NCBI GenBank assembly: GCA_021083345.1
Contig: JAJGRE010000001.1
Location: 620,001-684,000, forward strand
DNA length: 64,000 nucleotides
Direction of reading: 5' to 3'
Origin: Calditrichales bacterium MX18-03
Lineage (GTDB): Bacteria; Bacillota; Clostridia; Lutisporales; Lutisporaceae
Shown: positions 44,199-53,469 of the stretch, piece after piece
How the letters are laid out: every line of letters starts with the position of its first letter
How positions within the stretch are numbered: the stretch's first letter is position 1
Program-made: the position numbers and the translations under genes
The notes under the pieces: generated by a model
What the model saw: only the letters and a program-made list of their open reading frames with translations
What the model was told of the DNA's origin: nothing
The model's database searches: none

Positions 44199-44492
44199 TT
44201 AATATCCGTATCTCTTTTTATCTACGGCTGCAGCTACGGATTCAGCTTCCGACTTTGCTTCTGCTTCGGATTCACTATCCGCTTCACTATCATTCTTTGC
44301 TCTCTGCCCCTGCTTCGTCACAACCTTCTGAATGAACGGGTTGTGGTTTACCTGCTTGTTGACTTGTATCTGCTTGCTTTTCTGTTCTTCCCTTTCGTAT
44401 TCCTTTTCAATCTCCGTATCTATTTCTTTCTCAACATTCGTCTGTTTGTTCAAGTCTTTGTCGCTGAAGAAATGCTTGGGATCGTAGCTCAT
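44199..44492 (-). CDS. unknown low-complexity protein with Glu/Ser/Ala tail
   Basis: This 97-residue protein opens MSYDPKHFFSDKDLNKQ, then has a charged helix (EKEIDTEIEKEYEREEQ), a Gln/Asn segment (VNKQVNHNPFIQK) and an ESEAEAKSEAES tail. It is a paralogue of the 87-residue product that follows. AGGAGG lies directly upstream of the ATG. It is first in the three-gene cluster. Function unknown; a structural or spore-surface role would be speculation. Confidence 0.62.
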   Translation of the reverse strand: MSYDPKHFFSDKDLNKQTNVEKEIDTEIEKEYEREEQKSKQIQVNKQVNHNPFIQKVVTKQGQRAKNDSEADSESEAEAKSEAESVAAAVDKKRYGY

Positions 44493-44633
44493 AATAAACC
44501 TCCTAATCTGATTGCTTTAATTAAAGACAGCCATTCTAACAACGCCTTAATGCTTTTTAACGTTGTACAGCCCTCTTCTCACTACATAATATTATTTCCA
44601 AGCTGTTTTGCCACCGTTTTTTTTAATACACAT

Positions 44634-44664
44634 AAAAAAACAGGGGATTTTGTCCCCTGTTTCT
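44634..44664 (-). terminator. terminator of thrS
   Basis: On the minus strand, AAACAGGGGA and TCCCCTGTTT form a perfect ten-pair stem followed by a T-run, 11 bases after the thrS stop. Confidence 0.88.
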
Positions 44665-44674
44665 CAGCCGTGCC

Positions 44675-46612
44675 TTATAATTCCCTGCTTTTGATTTCCT
44701 TAACGATCCGGTCCACAAACTCAGTCAATGCCATTGTTCCTTCTTCTCCGTTCTTTCTGCTCCGGACGGCAACCTCGTTGTTCTCCGCTTCCTTTTCGCC
44801 CACAACCAGCATATAAGGCAAGCGCTCCATACGGGCTTCGCGGATCTTGTATCCGATTTTCTCCGTCCTGTTATCTGTCTCTACCCTGACGCCCTGCTCT
44901 TTCAGCATATCGGCTACTTTCTTAGCGTAGTCATGGTATTTTTCCGATATTGGCAATATCTTTGCCTGCACAGGTGCAAGCCAGGTCGGGAAAGCTCCCG
45001 CATACTTTTCTATCAGCATGGCAAGGGTTCTCTCATAACAGCCGATGGAGGTTCTGTGGATGACATAGGGATGTTTCTTCTCTCCGTCCTTATCTACATA
45101 TACCATCCCAAAGCGTTCAGCCAAAGCGAAGTCGATCTGAACGGTAATGATGGTATCCTCCTTGCCATGGACATTCTTGAACTGGATATCCAGCTTGGGA
45201 CCGTAGAATGCGGCTTCTCCCTCCGCTTCCTTGTATGCGATCCCGATATGATCCAGGATCTTCCGCATCTTCTCCTGAGTATCTTCCCAAGCCTGCGGAC
45301 TTCCGATATACTTTTCCTTGTTGTTGGGATCCCATTTTGAGAACCGGTAGGTAATATCCTTTTCGATACCCAGCGTTTTCATAAAGTAATTGATCAGGTC
45401 CACAACACCCTTGAACTCTTCTTCCAGCTGTTCCGGCGTACAAACCAGATGTCCCTCGGAAATCGTGAACTGCCTTACCCTGATTAAACCATGCATTTCA
45501 CCGGAGGACTCATTCCTGAACAACGTCGAAGTTTCGCCGTAACGGATCGGCAGTTCCCTGTAGCTGTGCAGGCTGGAATTATAGATGCTGAACTGGAAGG
45601 GGCAGGTCATGGGGCGCAATGCCAGAACCTCCTTATCCTTCTCTTCGTCACCCAGTACAAACATGCCATCCTTGTAATGGGACCAGTGTCCTGATACCTT
45701 GTAGAGGTCGCTCTTGGCCATGAAGGGTGTCTTGGTCAGCACATAACCCCTCTTTTCTTCCTCGTCCTCTACAAAGCGCTGCAGCAGTTGAATGATTTTG
45801 GCCCCTTTGGGCATCAGCAGCGGCAGTCCCTGGCCGATAAGCTCGGAAGTGGTAAAAAGTTCCAGCTCCCGGCCCAGCTTGTTGTGGTCACGTTTCTTGG
45901 CCTCTTCCAGCCTTTCAAGGTGCGCATCCAGATCCGCTTTCTTCTGGTAAGCGGTGCCGTAGATACGGGAGAGCATCTTGTTCTTTTCACTGCCCTTCCA
46001 GTATGCCCCGGCAGTCTGGATCAGCTTGAAGGCTTTCACATACTTCGTATTCATGAGATGGGGTCCGGCGCAAAGATCTACGAACTCACCCTGCTTGTAG
46101 AAGGAGAGGACTTCACCTTCCGGCAGATCCTGGATCAACTCCACCTTATAGTTTTCCCCTTGCTCCTGCATCAGTTTGATTGCTTCCTCCCTGGGCAGCT
46201 CGAACCGTACGATATCCAGCTCTTCTTTGATAATGCGCTTCATTTCCTCTTCAATTTTCTCCAGATCCTCCAAAGAGAAGGCCCCTTCCTTATCAAAGTC
46301 ATAATAGAAGCCTTCCTCAATGGCCGGTCCTATAGCCAGCTTTACGCCTGGGAACAGCCTCCTTACCGCCTGTGCCAGGATGTGTGCGGCTGTATGCCGG
46401 TAAGCCCTTTGCCCTTCCGGGCTGTCGAAAGTGAGGATGGTCAGCTCGCAATCCGCTTCAATCATATAGCGCAAATCGACGACCTTGCCGTCGATGGCAC
46501 CTGCACATGCTACTCGGGCCAATCCCTCGCTTATCTCCTTTGCCACATCAAATACCGATATGGCTGATTGATACTCCTTTGAAGACCCGTCTTTCAAAGT
46601 GATTTTGATCAT
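44675..46612 (-). CDS. thrS: threonyl-tRNA synthetase
   Basis: This 645-residue class II synthetase has an N-terminal TGS domain (residues 1-62), then the second editing-type domain with the HTAAHILAQAV zinc motif. The catalytic core follows with LRPMTCPFQFSIY (zinc Cys), motif 2 around LFRNESSGEMHGLIRVRQF and motif 3 RTSIGCYERTLAMLIEKY. The anticodon-binding domain starts near residue 540. It is full length and controlled by a T-box leader. Confidence 0.98.
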   Translation of the reverse strand: MIKITLKDGSSKEYQSAISVFDVAKEISEGLARVACAGAIDGKVVDLRYMIEADCELTILTFDSPEGQRAYRHTAAHILAQAVRRLFPGVKLAIGPAIEEGFYYDFDKEGAFSLEDLEKIEEEMKRIIKEELDIVRFELPREEAIKLMQEQGENYKVELIQDLPEGEVLSFYKQGEFVDLCAGPHLMNTKYVKAFKLIQTAGAYWKGSEKNKMLSRIYGTAYQKKADLDAHLERLEEAKKRDHNKLGRELELFTTSELIGQGLPLLMPKGAKIIQLLQRFVEDEEEKRGYVLTKTPFMAKSDLYKVSGHWSHYKDGMFVLGDEEKDKEVLALRPMTCPFQFSIYNSSLHSYRELPIRYGETSTLFRNESSGEMHGLIRVRQFTISEGHLVCTPEQLEEEFKGVVDLINYFMKTLGIEKDITYRFSKWDPNNKEKYIGSPQAWEDTQEKMRKILDHIGIAYKEAEGEAAFYGPKLDIQFKNVHGKEDTIITVQIDFALAERFGMVYVDKDGEKKHPYVIHRTSIGCYERTLAMLIEKYAGAFPTWLAPVQAKILPISEKYHDYAKKVADMLKEQGVRVETDNRTEKIGYKIREARMERLPYMLVVGEKEAENNEVAVRSRKNGEEGTMALTEFVDRIVKEIKSREL

Positions 46613-46654
46613 ATTGATACACCTTGCCTTTCTTTTTTCATGGTGGTCCTTTTA

Positions 46655-46885
46655 TAAAATAAAAACTCTCACTCCTCTTAACAAGGAGCGAGAGTTATAC
46701 ACGCGGTTCCATCCTATTTGTCGATAAGCTCCGAGCTTATCGGCCTTTTGTTATGATAACGGAATAACCGGGCTGTATTAGAGCCGCTCAGAGGTGGTCT
46801 TCAACAAACACCGCTTAAGAATACTTCCAGCTGACATATTCTCTCTCTGTAAGCGGAACGGTTGTCTACTCGTCTCTTCATCGTT
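46655..46885 (-). ncRNA. T-box leader of thrS with terminator (Thr specifier)
   Basis: On the minus strand, the T-box core AGGATGGAACCGCGTG lies at 46700-46715. The terminator stem AACTCTCGCTCC/GGAGTGAGAGTT lies at 46665-46696 with a T-run. Stem I spans about 46790-46880. Two overlapping-frame ACC triplets (46793-46798) in the expected specifier region both read threonine, matching the gene. Confidence 0.9.
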
Positions 46886-46902
46886 TTAATTTTATTATTT
46901 AT

Positions 46903-46911
46903 ATTATACCA
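46903..46911 (-). promoter_or_regulatory. extended -10 promoter of thrS
   Basis: On the minus strand, TGGTATAAT forms an extended -10 about 20 bases upstream of the T-box leader. A TTTACA lies 15 bases further up, a short spacing. Confidence 0.55.
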
Positions 46912-46948
46912 TTTATTTAAAAATGTAAATATGTATTTTAGTTGTTCC

Positions 46949-47461
46949 TCAGCTTGCTTCCCGATAAAGTTTTTCCAGCACTGCCTGCTCTGCATCCAAA
47001 CTGGCGTGGACATCCACAATCCTTTGGTTCCGGGAGCCCCGGTAGGTCAAGCTTAAGTCCTTGTATTCCTCCATATACGGGCCGTCTATCAGCATATCCG
47101 TCATACCCAGCAACCTTTTTACCTTTTCATTGCTGCTTGCCAGCAATGTCTCAAAGGTAAAGCCGGAATAACAGACGATATGTATATTTTTTTCTTTGAG
47201 TTTTTCACCGATCAGGGTAAAAGCTTCCGGCTGCAAAAAGGGTTCTCCTCCGGAAAAAGTTACGCCGTCTATATGCGCCTGACTCAGGATATCGGCGACC
47301 ACGTCATCCGTCTTGATCGTATAGCCGCCGTTTAAGTCATGGGTGTCCGGATTATGACAGCCCTTGCAGCCGTGGGTGCAGCCCTGGGCAAAAACCACAT
47401 AGCGGAAGCCGGGTCCGTCGACAACACTTTCTTTAACAATGCCTGCCACACGCAAATCCAT
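46949..47461 (-). CDS. nrdG: anaerobic ribonucleotide reductase activating protein
   Basis: This 170-residue radical SAM activase installs the glycyl radical on NrdD. The cluster motif is CTHGCKGCHN near residue 30, and TFSGGEPFLQPEAF is the SAM-binding GGE motif. It lies 12 bases after nrdD and is co-transcribed. No terminator is evident before the thrS promoter. Confidence 0.95.
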   Translation of the reverse strand: MDLRVAGIVKESVVDGPGFRYVVFAQGCTHGCKGCHNPDTHDLNGGYTIKTDDVVADILSQAHIDGVTFSGGEPFLQPEAFTLIGEKLKEKNIHIVCYSGFTFETLLASSNEKVKRLLGMTDMLIDGPYMEEYKDLSLTYRGSRNQRIVDVHASLDAEQAVLEKLYREAS

Positions 47462-47473
47462 AAAAATGCCTCC

Positions 47474-49495
47474 TTACATGCTGTGCTTCTTTCTGTCGGC
47501 AAGTTCTGCCTGCTTTGCATCGTTAAACCGGTCAATGGTCGACAGGTAACCTGTAATCCTCCTGATCCGTCTGATATCTTCACTGCCGCAGCCAACGCAA
47601 TTGTTGTCTAAGATACCGGATATCCCGCATTCGCGGCATTCATCTATGGGGAAATTCACGCCGGCATATCCCACATCACTCTTTGCCATGTGCTTTAATA
47701 TCTTCTCAAAGGCCTTCAGGTTGCTCTTTGGTGAGGAGGGCAGCTCAACGTAAGTGATATGCCCTGCAGCACAGAATTTATGGAAGGGCGCTTCCTTCTC
47801 AATCTTGTCAAATACGCTGATATTGTAATTGACAGGTATGTGGAAAGAGTTGGTGTAGTAAGCTTTGTCCGTTACACCCTTGATAACGCCGAATTCTTTC
47901 CTGTCCTTTTCAATGAAGCGGCCGCTAGTGCCTTCTGCCGGTGTTGCATAGGCAACGAAATTAAGGTCATACTCTTCTGCGTAGCGGTCGGTTGCTTTTT
48001 TGATTCCTTCTATGATCTGATAGCCCAGCTTCCATGTGTCGTCGTCCTCGCCGTGATGTTTCCCGGTGAGTACCAGCAGTGTCTCTGCCAAACCAATAAA
48101 GCCGATGGCAAGCGTACCGTTTTTGATGGCTTCCCTGATCTCGTCATTGTCCCTGAGGTTTTCAGAGCCCATGTACAGCTTCTGTCCCATCAGGAACGGC
48201 AGGTCCTTAACCTTAAGGCTTGCAATGACATTGTACCGGTGTACCAGCTGCCGGCTGCACAAATCCAGAATATCGTTCAACTCCTTGAAAAAGGCATCAA
48301 TATCCCTGGTCTTCAGTGCAATCCTGGGCAGGTTGATGGTAACAGGCGTAATGTTGCCTCTGCTTGCCGCTTTTTCCTCCCCGTGCCGGTTGGCAATGAC
48401 TCTTGAGCGGCAGCCCATATATGCGACTTCATCGCCGAAGCGCTTGTTGAAGCTGGCATCCATAAAGCTGAAGGTCGGATTCATACGTCTGGAAGCGACG
48501 TCCATAGCCAACAGGAAGAGGTCGTAGTTGGGCTCTCCTTCATTCATGTTGACGCCTTCTTTGAGCCTGAACACCAGATTGGGAAAAATGGGGCTTTCAC
48601 CCTTTCCAAGTCCTTTGTCAAAAGCCTTCAGCATCGCTTCCGATACCTTTCTGCCTTCTAACGTTGTGTCGGTCCCTATATTGATGCTGCTGAAAGGCAC
48701 CTGGGCACCTGCACGGCTGTGCATGGTGTTGAGGTTGTATACCAAACCTTCCATAGCCTGATAAATCTCATCTTCGGTGGTATCGGGGCACTGCTTCCGG
48801 ATTACTTCCGCTATACTCTTGTCAAAGTGGGGGAAGCTCTGTCCGCCGAACATATCGTTCTGGTTGCTCTGCAGAATGATGGCAGCCTGCGCCGTTGCAG
48901 ATGAGATCCGCTTAGGGGGACGGATGAAGCCGTAACCCGTATTGAATCCGTTCAGCAAAAGGTGCGTTAAGTCTATCTGAAGGCAATTCAGCGTCTTGCC
49001 GTAATAATCCAAATCATGTATGTGTATGTCTCCATTGATATGAGCCTTGCTCATTTCTTCCGGGATAATGTTGTTGAGGTAATAATACTTGCTTGCAGCC
49101 GAAGCGATCTGCAGCATTTTTGCAGAGGGTGAATTGCCCACATTGGCGTTTTCCCTGCTGGTTTCTATAAGAATGTCCTTTACAACATCCATCAGCTCAC
49201 TCTTGGTCTCACGGATCCTGGTCCTCTTGGACCGGTAAAGGATATACGCCTTAGCCGTCTTGGCATGTCCAGTTTCGATCAAGACCTTTTCAACAGCATC
49301 CTGCACGGTTTCCACATCGGGAATTTCGTCCTTTATATGCCTGTAGAGATAGGAAATTACCCTTTCGGTCAGGTTCTCCGCTGTTTCATAATCCTCTCCG
49401 CCTACCTGCCGGGCTGCCTTGAATATGGCACTGGTAATCTTCTCCTTGGTAAAGTCAACGACTCTTCCATCTCTTTTTCTGATTCTGCTAAGCAT
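47474..49495 (-). CDS. nrdD: anaerobic ribonucleoside-triphosphate reductase
   Basis: This 673-residue class III reductase supplies dNTPs without oxygen. An N-terminal ATP-cone (RKRDGRVVDFTKEKITSAI) senses ATP/dATP. The large barrel follows, and the C-terminus has a zinc site (CRECGISG, CVGCG) and the glycyl-radical motif RRITGYLST. It lies 11 bases after nrdR. Confidence 0.97.
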   Translation of the reverse strand: MLSRIRKRDGRVVDFTKEKITSAIFKAARQVGGEDYETAENLTERVISYLYRHIKDEIPDVETVQDAVEKVLIETGHAKTAKAYILYRSKRTRIRETKSELMDVVKDILIETSRENANVGNSPSAKMLQIASAASKYYYLNNIIPEEMSKAHINGDIHIHDLDYYGKTLNCLQIDLTHLLLNGFNTGYGFIRPPKRISSATAQAAIILQSNQNDMFGGQSFPHFDKSIAEVIRKQCPDTTEDEIYQAMEGLVYNLNTMHSRAGAQVPFSSINIGTDTTLEGRKVSEAMLKAFDKGLGKGESPIFPNLVFRLKEGVNMNEGEPNYDLFLLAMDVASRRMNPTFSFMDASFNKRFGDEVAYMGCRSRVIANRHGEEKAASRGNITPVTINLPRIALKTRDIDAFFKELNDILDLCSRQLVHRYNVIASLKVKDLPFLMGQKLYMGSENLRDNDEIREAIKNGTLAIGFIGLAETLLVLTGKHHGEDDDTWKLGYQIIEGIKKATDRYAEEYDLNFVAYATPAEGTSGRFIEKDRKEFGVIKGVTDKAYYTNSFHIPVNYNISVFDKIEKEAPFHKFCAAGHITYVELPSSPKSNLKAFEKILKHMAKSDVGYAGVNFPIDECRECGISGILDNNCVGCGSEDIRRIRRITGYLSTIDRFNDAKQAELADRKKHSM

Positions 49496-49506
49496 GACCC
49501 TTCCCC

Positions 49507-49962
49507 CTATCTTTCGTTTATTAACTTGTTTAATTCCTGCAGGAAAGTGTTGATATCCTTGAATTGCCTATAAACCGAAGCAAACCGGACATACGCCACA
49601 TCGTCGATCTTCTTCAGACGGTTCATCACCAATTCACCGATCTGCTTGCTGTCTATTTCTTTTTCCATGGAATTGTAAAGCTCCTTCTCAATGTCCTCAA
49701 CCAGCTTTTCTATTTCACTGACGGGGATTGGCCGCTTTTCACAAGCTTTTAACAGACCGTGCAAAACCTTGTTCCGCTGATAGACCTCCCTGCTTCCATC
49801 CTTTTTCACGATAATCAGCGGCATTTCTTCAATTTTTTCATAAGTCGTAAAGCGCTTGCTGCAGCGCTCGCATTCTCGCCGCCTTCGGATCGCAGCTTCT
49901 TCATCCGTTGGCCTGGAGTCTACCACCTTGCTCTCACCATAGCCGCAGTAGGGACATTTCAA
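49507..49962 (-). CDS. nrdR: transcriptional repressor NrdR
   Basis: This 151-residue repressor of ribonucleotide reductase genes has an N-terminal zinc ribbon (CPYCG and CERCSKRF) and an ATP-cone ([20 protein letters not shown] equivalent region from about residue 50). It heads the nrdR-nrdD-nrdG operon, and candidate NrdR boxes lie upstream, so it is probably autoregulated. Confidence 0.96.
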   Translation of the reverse strand: MKCPYCGYGESKVVDSRPTDEEAAIRRRRECERCSKRFTTYEKIEEMPLIIVKKDGSREVYQRNKVLHGLLKACEKRPIPVSEIEKLVEDIEKELYNSMEKEIDSKQIGELVMNRLKKIDDVAYVRFASVYRQFKDINTFLQELNKLINER

Positions 49963-50062
49963 AAAGATTCCTCCTTCCAGCTATTCTCATTTTAATATCA
50001 AATCCTGTCGAAAATACAGTGGTAAAACGACTAATTTGTATAGGACCAAATTCCTATTTTAC

Positions 50063-50112
50063 CAACAATATGTTGTGCTCTATTGTATTATAATATACAC
50101 AATATAGTAAAG
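50063..50112 (-). promoter_or_regulatory. paired NrdR boxes and -10 of the nrdR operon
   Basis: On the minus strand, CTTTACTATATTGTGT (50097-50112) and GCACAACATATTGTTG (50063-50078) each resemble the ACACTATATATTGTGT-type NrdR box. They are spaced about three helical turns apart. A TATAAT -10 lies between them at 50087-50092. NrdR binding is inferred. Confidence 0.62.
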
Positions 50113-50210
50113 CACCTCGGTTATTCACGAATTTTCCGGGCTATGATTTCTTTTTCTCTTCCAAGCTTTGCCTATCTCTTCTTGTCACAAAAATGAATTT
50201 TTTGTGTACC

Positions 50211-50450
50211 TCAGCATCCGTTGCTGTCCACCAGAATCACATCGATTCCGATTTTTTTGATGCTGCTCCAGCTGATGACCATATCGTTTTCCTTGCTGAA
50301 AAACCCCAGCAGCTTTCCCGATCCGGGTATCACAATAGCATCGATGCAGCCTTTTTCCATATCGATCTCCACATCGTAAACGATGCCCAAACGCCTTCCG
50401 TCATTCAGATTGATGACTTCCTTTTGTTTCAGTTCCGATATTTTAACCAT
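50211..50450 (-). CDS. YlmC/YmxH family sporulation-associated protein (PRC-barrel)
   Basis: This 79-residue protein matches the YlmC/YmxH family, a small PRC-barrel-like fold (SELKQKEVINLNDGRRLGIVYDVEID, GCIDAIVIPGSGK). Its role is unknown, but it is commonly found next to sigG or sporulation genes, as here. It is separated from sigG by a terminator and from nrdR by the nrd promoter. Confidence 0.85.
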   Translation of the reverse strand: MVKISELKQKEVINLNDGRRLGIVYDVEIDMEKGCIDAIVIPGSGKLLGFFSKENDMVISWSSIKKIGIDVILVDSNGC

Positions 50451-50525
50451 GCTTCATCCCTCCCTGTTTTTTGTCACAAGCCTCCTATATCCCATTATAT
50501 TTACAAGCATTCAAAAAAGAACAAA

Positions 50526-50557
50526 CAAAAAAACAACGTTGTATAACGCTGTTTTTG
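50526..50557 (-). terminator. terminator of sigG
   Basis: On the minus strand, AACAGCGTT and AACGTTGTT form an imperfect stem followed by a T-run, about 20 bases after the sigG stop. Confidence 0.6.
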
Positions 50558-50574
50558 TTTGGTATGGAATCCTC

Positions 50575-51345
50575 TTATATATACTTTCGCATATGGCCTA
50601 GAGCTGTTTTCTCCAGCCTGGAGACCTGAGCCTGGGAAATGCCGATTTCCTCGGCTACCTCCATCTGAGTCCGCCCCTCAAAGAAGCGCAGGTTCAATAT
50701 CAGCTTTTCCCTGTCATTGAGCTTTTTCATCGCTTCTTTCAGTGCAATACTTTCCAGCCAGTTGTCATCATTGTTTTTCTCATCAGACACCTGGTCCATG
50801 ACGTATATGGCATCACCACTGTCATGGTAGATGGGTTCAAAAAGCGATACCGGATCCTGGATGGCATCCAGGGCAAACACCACATCTTCAACGGGAATGC
50901 TGAGTTCAGCCGCGATTTCAGAAACCGTGGGCTCCTTTGAGTTTCGATTGATCAGCTGGTCCCGGACCTGCAGCGCCTTGTAGGCGATATCCCGCAGCGA
51001 GCGGCTCACCCTAATGGAGTTGTTGTCTCTCAGATACCGCCGGATCTCACCAATGATCATGGGAACGGCATAGGTAGAAAACTTGACGTTCTGGCTCAAG
51101 TCAAAATTGTCGATGGCCTTAATCAACCCGATGCAGCCGACCTGGAAAAGGTCGTCTACATATTCCCCTCTGTTGTTGAACCGCTGTATGACACTGAGCA
51201 CCAGCCTCAGATTACCCCTGATGAATTCTTCCCTTGATGTATTGTCTCCCTTTTGCATTTTCTTAAGCAGCTCAACCATTTTGTCATTGGAGAGCACGGG
51301 TAATTTGGACGTATTTACACCACATATTTCTACCTTGTTCAGCAT
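50575..51345 (-). CDS. sigG: sporulation sigma factor G
   Basis: This 256-residue sigma-70 factor drives late forespore transcription. Region 2 (DLFQVGCIGLIKAIDNFD, FSTYAVPMIIGEIRRYLRD) and region 4 (EGRTQMEVAEEIGISQAQVSRLEK) are intact. The N-terminal NKVEICGVNTSKLPVLSN segment is characteristic of SigG rather than SigF. It lies just after sigE as in Bacillus and Clostridium. Confidence 0.97.
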   Translation of the reverse strand: MLNKVEICGVNTSKLPVLSNDKMVELLKKMQKGDNTSREEFIRGNLRLVLSVIQRFNNRGEYVDDLFQVGCIGLIKAIDNFDLSQNVKFSTYAVPMIIGEIRRYLRDNNSIRVSRSLRDIAYKALQVRDQLINRNSKEPTVSEIAAELSIPVEDVVFALDAIQDPVSLFEPIYHDSGDAIYVMDQVSDEKNNDDNWLESIALKEAMKKLNDREKLILNLRFFEGRTQMEVAEEIGISQAQVSRLEKTALGHMRKYI

Positions 51346-51492
51346 CCGTTAGCACACCCTTTTTATAATGTTGACATCTTAATTATTAACAACCCCGGTT
51401 TTTTTTATTCACACCGCTGCTTGTCCAAAATATCAATACATATAGACTCATGGCTATATGTATTGGTATTTTGACTCTCTTTATAGATGAAG

Positions 51493-51520
51493 AAAGCCCG
51501 GGCTTTGCAGCCCAGGCTTT
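51493..51520 (-). terminator. terminator of the spoIIGA-sigE operon
   Basis: AAAGCCCGGGCT and AGCCCAGGCTTT form a 12-pair stem with one mismatch around a four-base loop, directly after the sigE stop. The following T-run on the minus strand is short. Confidence 0.72.
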
Positions 51521-51521
51521 C

Positions 51522-52256
51522 CTATATCATTCGGTTTATTTCCTTTTTCAGCCTTTTGATGATCCTCTTTTCCAATCTGGATATGTATGACTGTGATATG
51601 CCCAGCATATCCGCTACTTCCTTCTGCGTTTTTTCGATGCCGTCATTGAGGCCGAAACGCAGCTCCATAATCCTTTTTTCCCTATCCGAAAGCTTTTTCA
51701 GTGCGATTTCCAGCAGCTGCTTGTCGATTTCATCTTCCAGATAGCGGTATATGATATCATTGTCCGTACCCAGTATATCAGACAGCAGAAGCTCATTTCC
51801 ATCCCAATCGATGTTCAGGGGCTCATCAAAGGATATCTCGGTTTTTGTCCGATTATTCCTGCGCAGATACATCAGTATTTCATTTTCGATGCAGCGTGAA
51901 GCATAAGTAGCCAGCTTTATTTTTTTATCCGGATCAAAGGTATTGACAGCTTTGATCAAACCGATGGTTCCGATAGATACCAGATCTTCCACACCAACAC
52001 CGGTATTCTCAAATTTCCTGGCAATATACACAACAAGCCTAAGATTTCTCTCAATCAGGATAGCCCTAACCACATCCTCATTGGTTTTCAGCCTGGATAA
52101 AAGAAAATTCTCTTCATCGTTTTCCAGAGGGGGAGGCAGTGCTTCACTTCCTCCTATGTAATGCACCCAACTATCCTTATATATATTAAAAAACTGTAGT
52201 ACTCTTATAATCAGCAATCGTTTGATTAAACTGAGCCGCCTATACAACCTTTTCAT
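51522..52256 (-). CDS. sigE: sporulation sigma factor E (pro-sigma-E)
   Basis: This 244-residue sigma factor of the mother cell is made as an inactive precursor. The N-terminal amphipathic pro-sequence (about 30 residues) precedes the conserved [13 protein letters not shown] cleavage region. Regions 2 ([18 protein letters not shown]) and 4 ([22 protein letters not shown]) follow. The ATG at 52256 has GGAGG six to seven bases upstream. Its protease is encoded immediately upstream. Confidence 0.97.
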   Translation of the reverse strand: MKRLYRRLSLIKRLLIIRVLQFFNIYKDSWVHYIGGSEALPPPLENDEENFLLSRLKTNEDVVRAILIERNLRLVVYIARKFENTGVGVEDLVSIGTIGLIKAVNTFDPDKKIKLATYASRCIENEILMYLRRNNRTKTEISFDEPLNIDWDGNELLLSDILGTDNDIIYRYLEDEIDKQLLEIALKKLSDREKRIMELRFGLNDGIEKTQKEVADMLGISQSYISRLEKRIIKRLKKEINRMI

Positions 52257-52294
52257 ATGACACCTCCAAAACCGATTCAAGCGGGGCGACATCC

Positions 52295-53200
52295 TTACTC
52301 CATACGCTTCAGCATATCCGGGTTGATCAAGCCGTGGTATTCCCCATCCCGGGACAGGCTTCTTCTGTATACCGCAACAACGGCATTCCTGATCTCTATT
52401 CTTTCATTTCCATCCAGGACGGTGATCCGGTCAGGCCGAAAGCCGACAAGCATCCCGTTTTCTTTACCCAGCGACTTGAAGGGAATGACCCTGAACCGGC
52501 TTGCCCAGCCCGGCAGGGCAGTGATCTGCGCAAGGATCTGAAGGTCGGAAGCCTCTTGCCGGAATACATCTTTTATTTCATCGGGAAATACTTCATCCAT
52601 TGCCTGATACTCTGCAATAATCACCGGTACGCTGGTTATAGGATCCTTCAGTGCATTTCCCGTGTCTATCAAAACATCCAATGCAACCGTTTTTCCATTA
52701 ACCTGGATTTCCAGCAGCGTCAGTATCTTCTCCCGTTTTATTCTGTGTTGTACATACTCCCAACTGTATTTGACGGTAAGGAATGCGATGATCACTGCTG
52801 CAATCAGGAGTTTCAGCGGAAAACGGTCAATAAAGGATATGCCTCTCCAAGTCTGGCGCAGCCCGTTAGTGAAGTAAAACAGTCCGAAAGCCGCTCCGCC
52901 AAATACAAAGGACACGATGTAGAACACCCCCGTCAGCCTGAGAAGCAGGTCAAAGCGCGTGGGCGTGTAGGCAATAATGACAACCACGATAGAGAACAGT
53001 ATTTTCAGTGTAAACGAATAAAGATAGCTGTATTCGGGAAAATAGGAGAACAATGCGTAGCCTGCACCGAGTGCTGACGCGATGGTAAGCTTGATCCAGG
53101 CGTATTTGTAACGTGTTAATCTTGCAGTACACCACAAAATGATAAGGTCCATCATGAAATTTTCGGCTAAAATGACATCACCGTAGATATAAGTTGCCAT
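52295..53200 (-). CDS. spoIIGA: sigma-E processing peptidase SpoIIGA
   Basis: This 301-residue membrane aspartic protease has about five N-terminal helices (residues 1-150) and a soluble domain with the catalytic DTGN motif (Asp179). It activates pro-sigma-E upon the forespore signal. The ATG at 53200 follows AAGGT by eight bases; a TTG at 53206 is too near. It precedes sigE by 38 bases. Confidence 0.95.
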   Translation of the reverse strand: MATYIYGDVILAENFMMDLIILWCTARLTRYKYAWIKLTIASALGAGYALFSYFPEYSYLYSFTLKILFSIVVVIIAYTPTRFDLLLRLTGVFYIVSFVFGGAAFGLFYFTNGLRQTWRGISFIDRFPLKLLIAAVIIAFLTVKYSWEYVQHRIKREKILTLLEIQVNGKTVALDVLIDTGNALKDPITSVPVIIAEYQAMDEVFPDEIKDVFRQEASDLQILAQITALPGWASRFRVIPFKSLGKENGMLVGFRPDRITVLDGNERIEIRNAVVAVYRRSLSRDGEYHGLINPDMLKRME

Positions 53201-53251
53201 TATCAATTACCTTTGCCTGCTTTACTTGAAAAGCCCGGTATCCATATGATT

Positions 53252-53326
53252 ATTATATATAATAACATTTGAAATACCTGTCGTAATGGGGCGTCGAAAG
53301 AAATAATATTCTATAAATTCTCGACA
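53252..53326 (-). promoter_or_regulatory. spoIIG promoter with Spo0A boxes
   Basis: Three near-matches to the 0A box TGTCGAA lie upstream of spoIIGA, each with six of seven bases: TGTCGTA at 53279-53285, CGTCGAA at 53292-53298, and TGTCGAG on the minus strand at 53320-53326. A TATAAT -10 lies at 53252-53257 (minus strand). This is the arrangement known for Spo0A-activated spoIIG; binding is inferred. Confidence 0.65.
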
Positions 53327-53330
53327 CTGA

Positions 53331-53369
53331 ATGAGGATAAGAAAGACATTTCGCCTTTCTTATCCTCAT
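53331..53369. repeat. 15-bp-arm hairpin upstream of the spoIIG promoter
   Basis: ATGAGGATAAGAAAG and CTTTCTTATCCTCAT are perfect reverse complements around a nine-base loop. It lies between the ftsZ terminator and the Spo0A boxes. It lacks a good T-run on the minus strand, so it is a poor terminator by itself. Confidence 0.6.
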
Positions 53370-53419
53370 TTTGGAGTTTTCCAAAAAACTCTGTAATGAG
53401 TAAATCACCTTTTACCAAA

Positions 53420-53450
53420 TGAAAAAAACCCAGCATGAAATGCTGGGTTT
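53420..53450 (-). terminator. terminator of ftsZ
   Basis: On the minus strand, AAACCCAGCAT and ATGCTGGGTTT form an 11-pair stem with a three-base loop, followed by TTTTC. It lies 20 bases after the ftsZ stop. Confidence 0.88.
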
Positions 53451-53469
53451 ACTAACAACTAAATAGCGT

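Noticed and set aside
44046-44816. 256-codon plus-strand frame spanning the low-complexity cluster and the thrS end
   Set aside because: It is antisense to four minus-strand genes that each have strong ribosome sites, and it crosses the thrS terminator.
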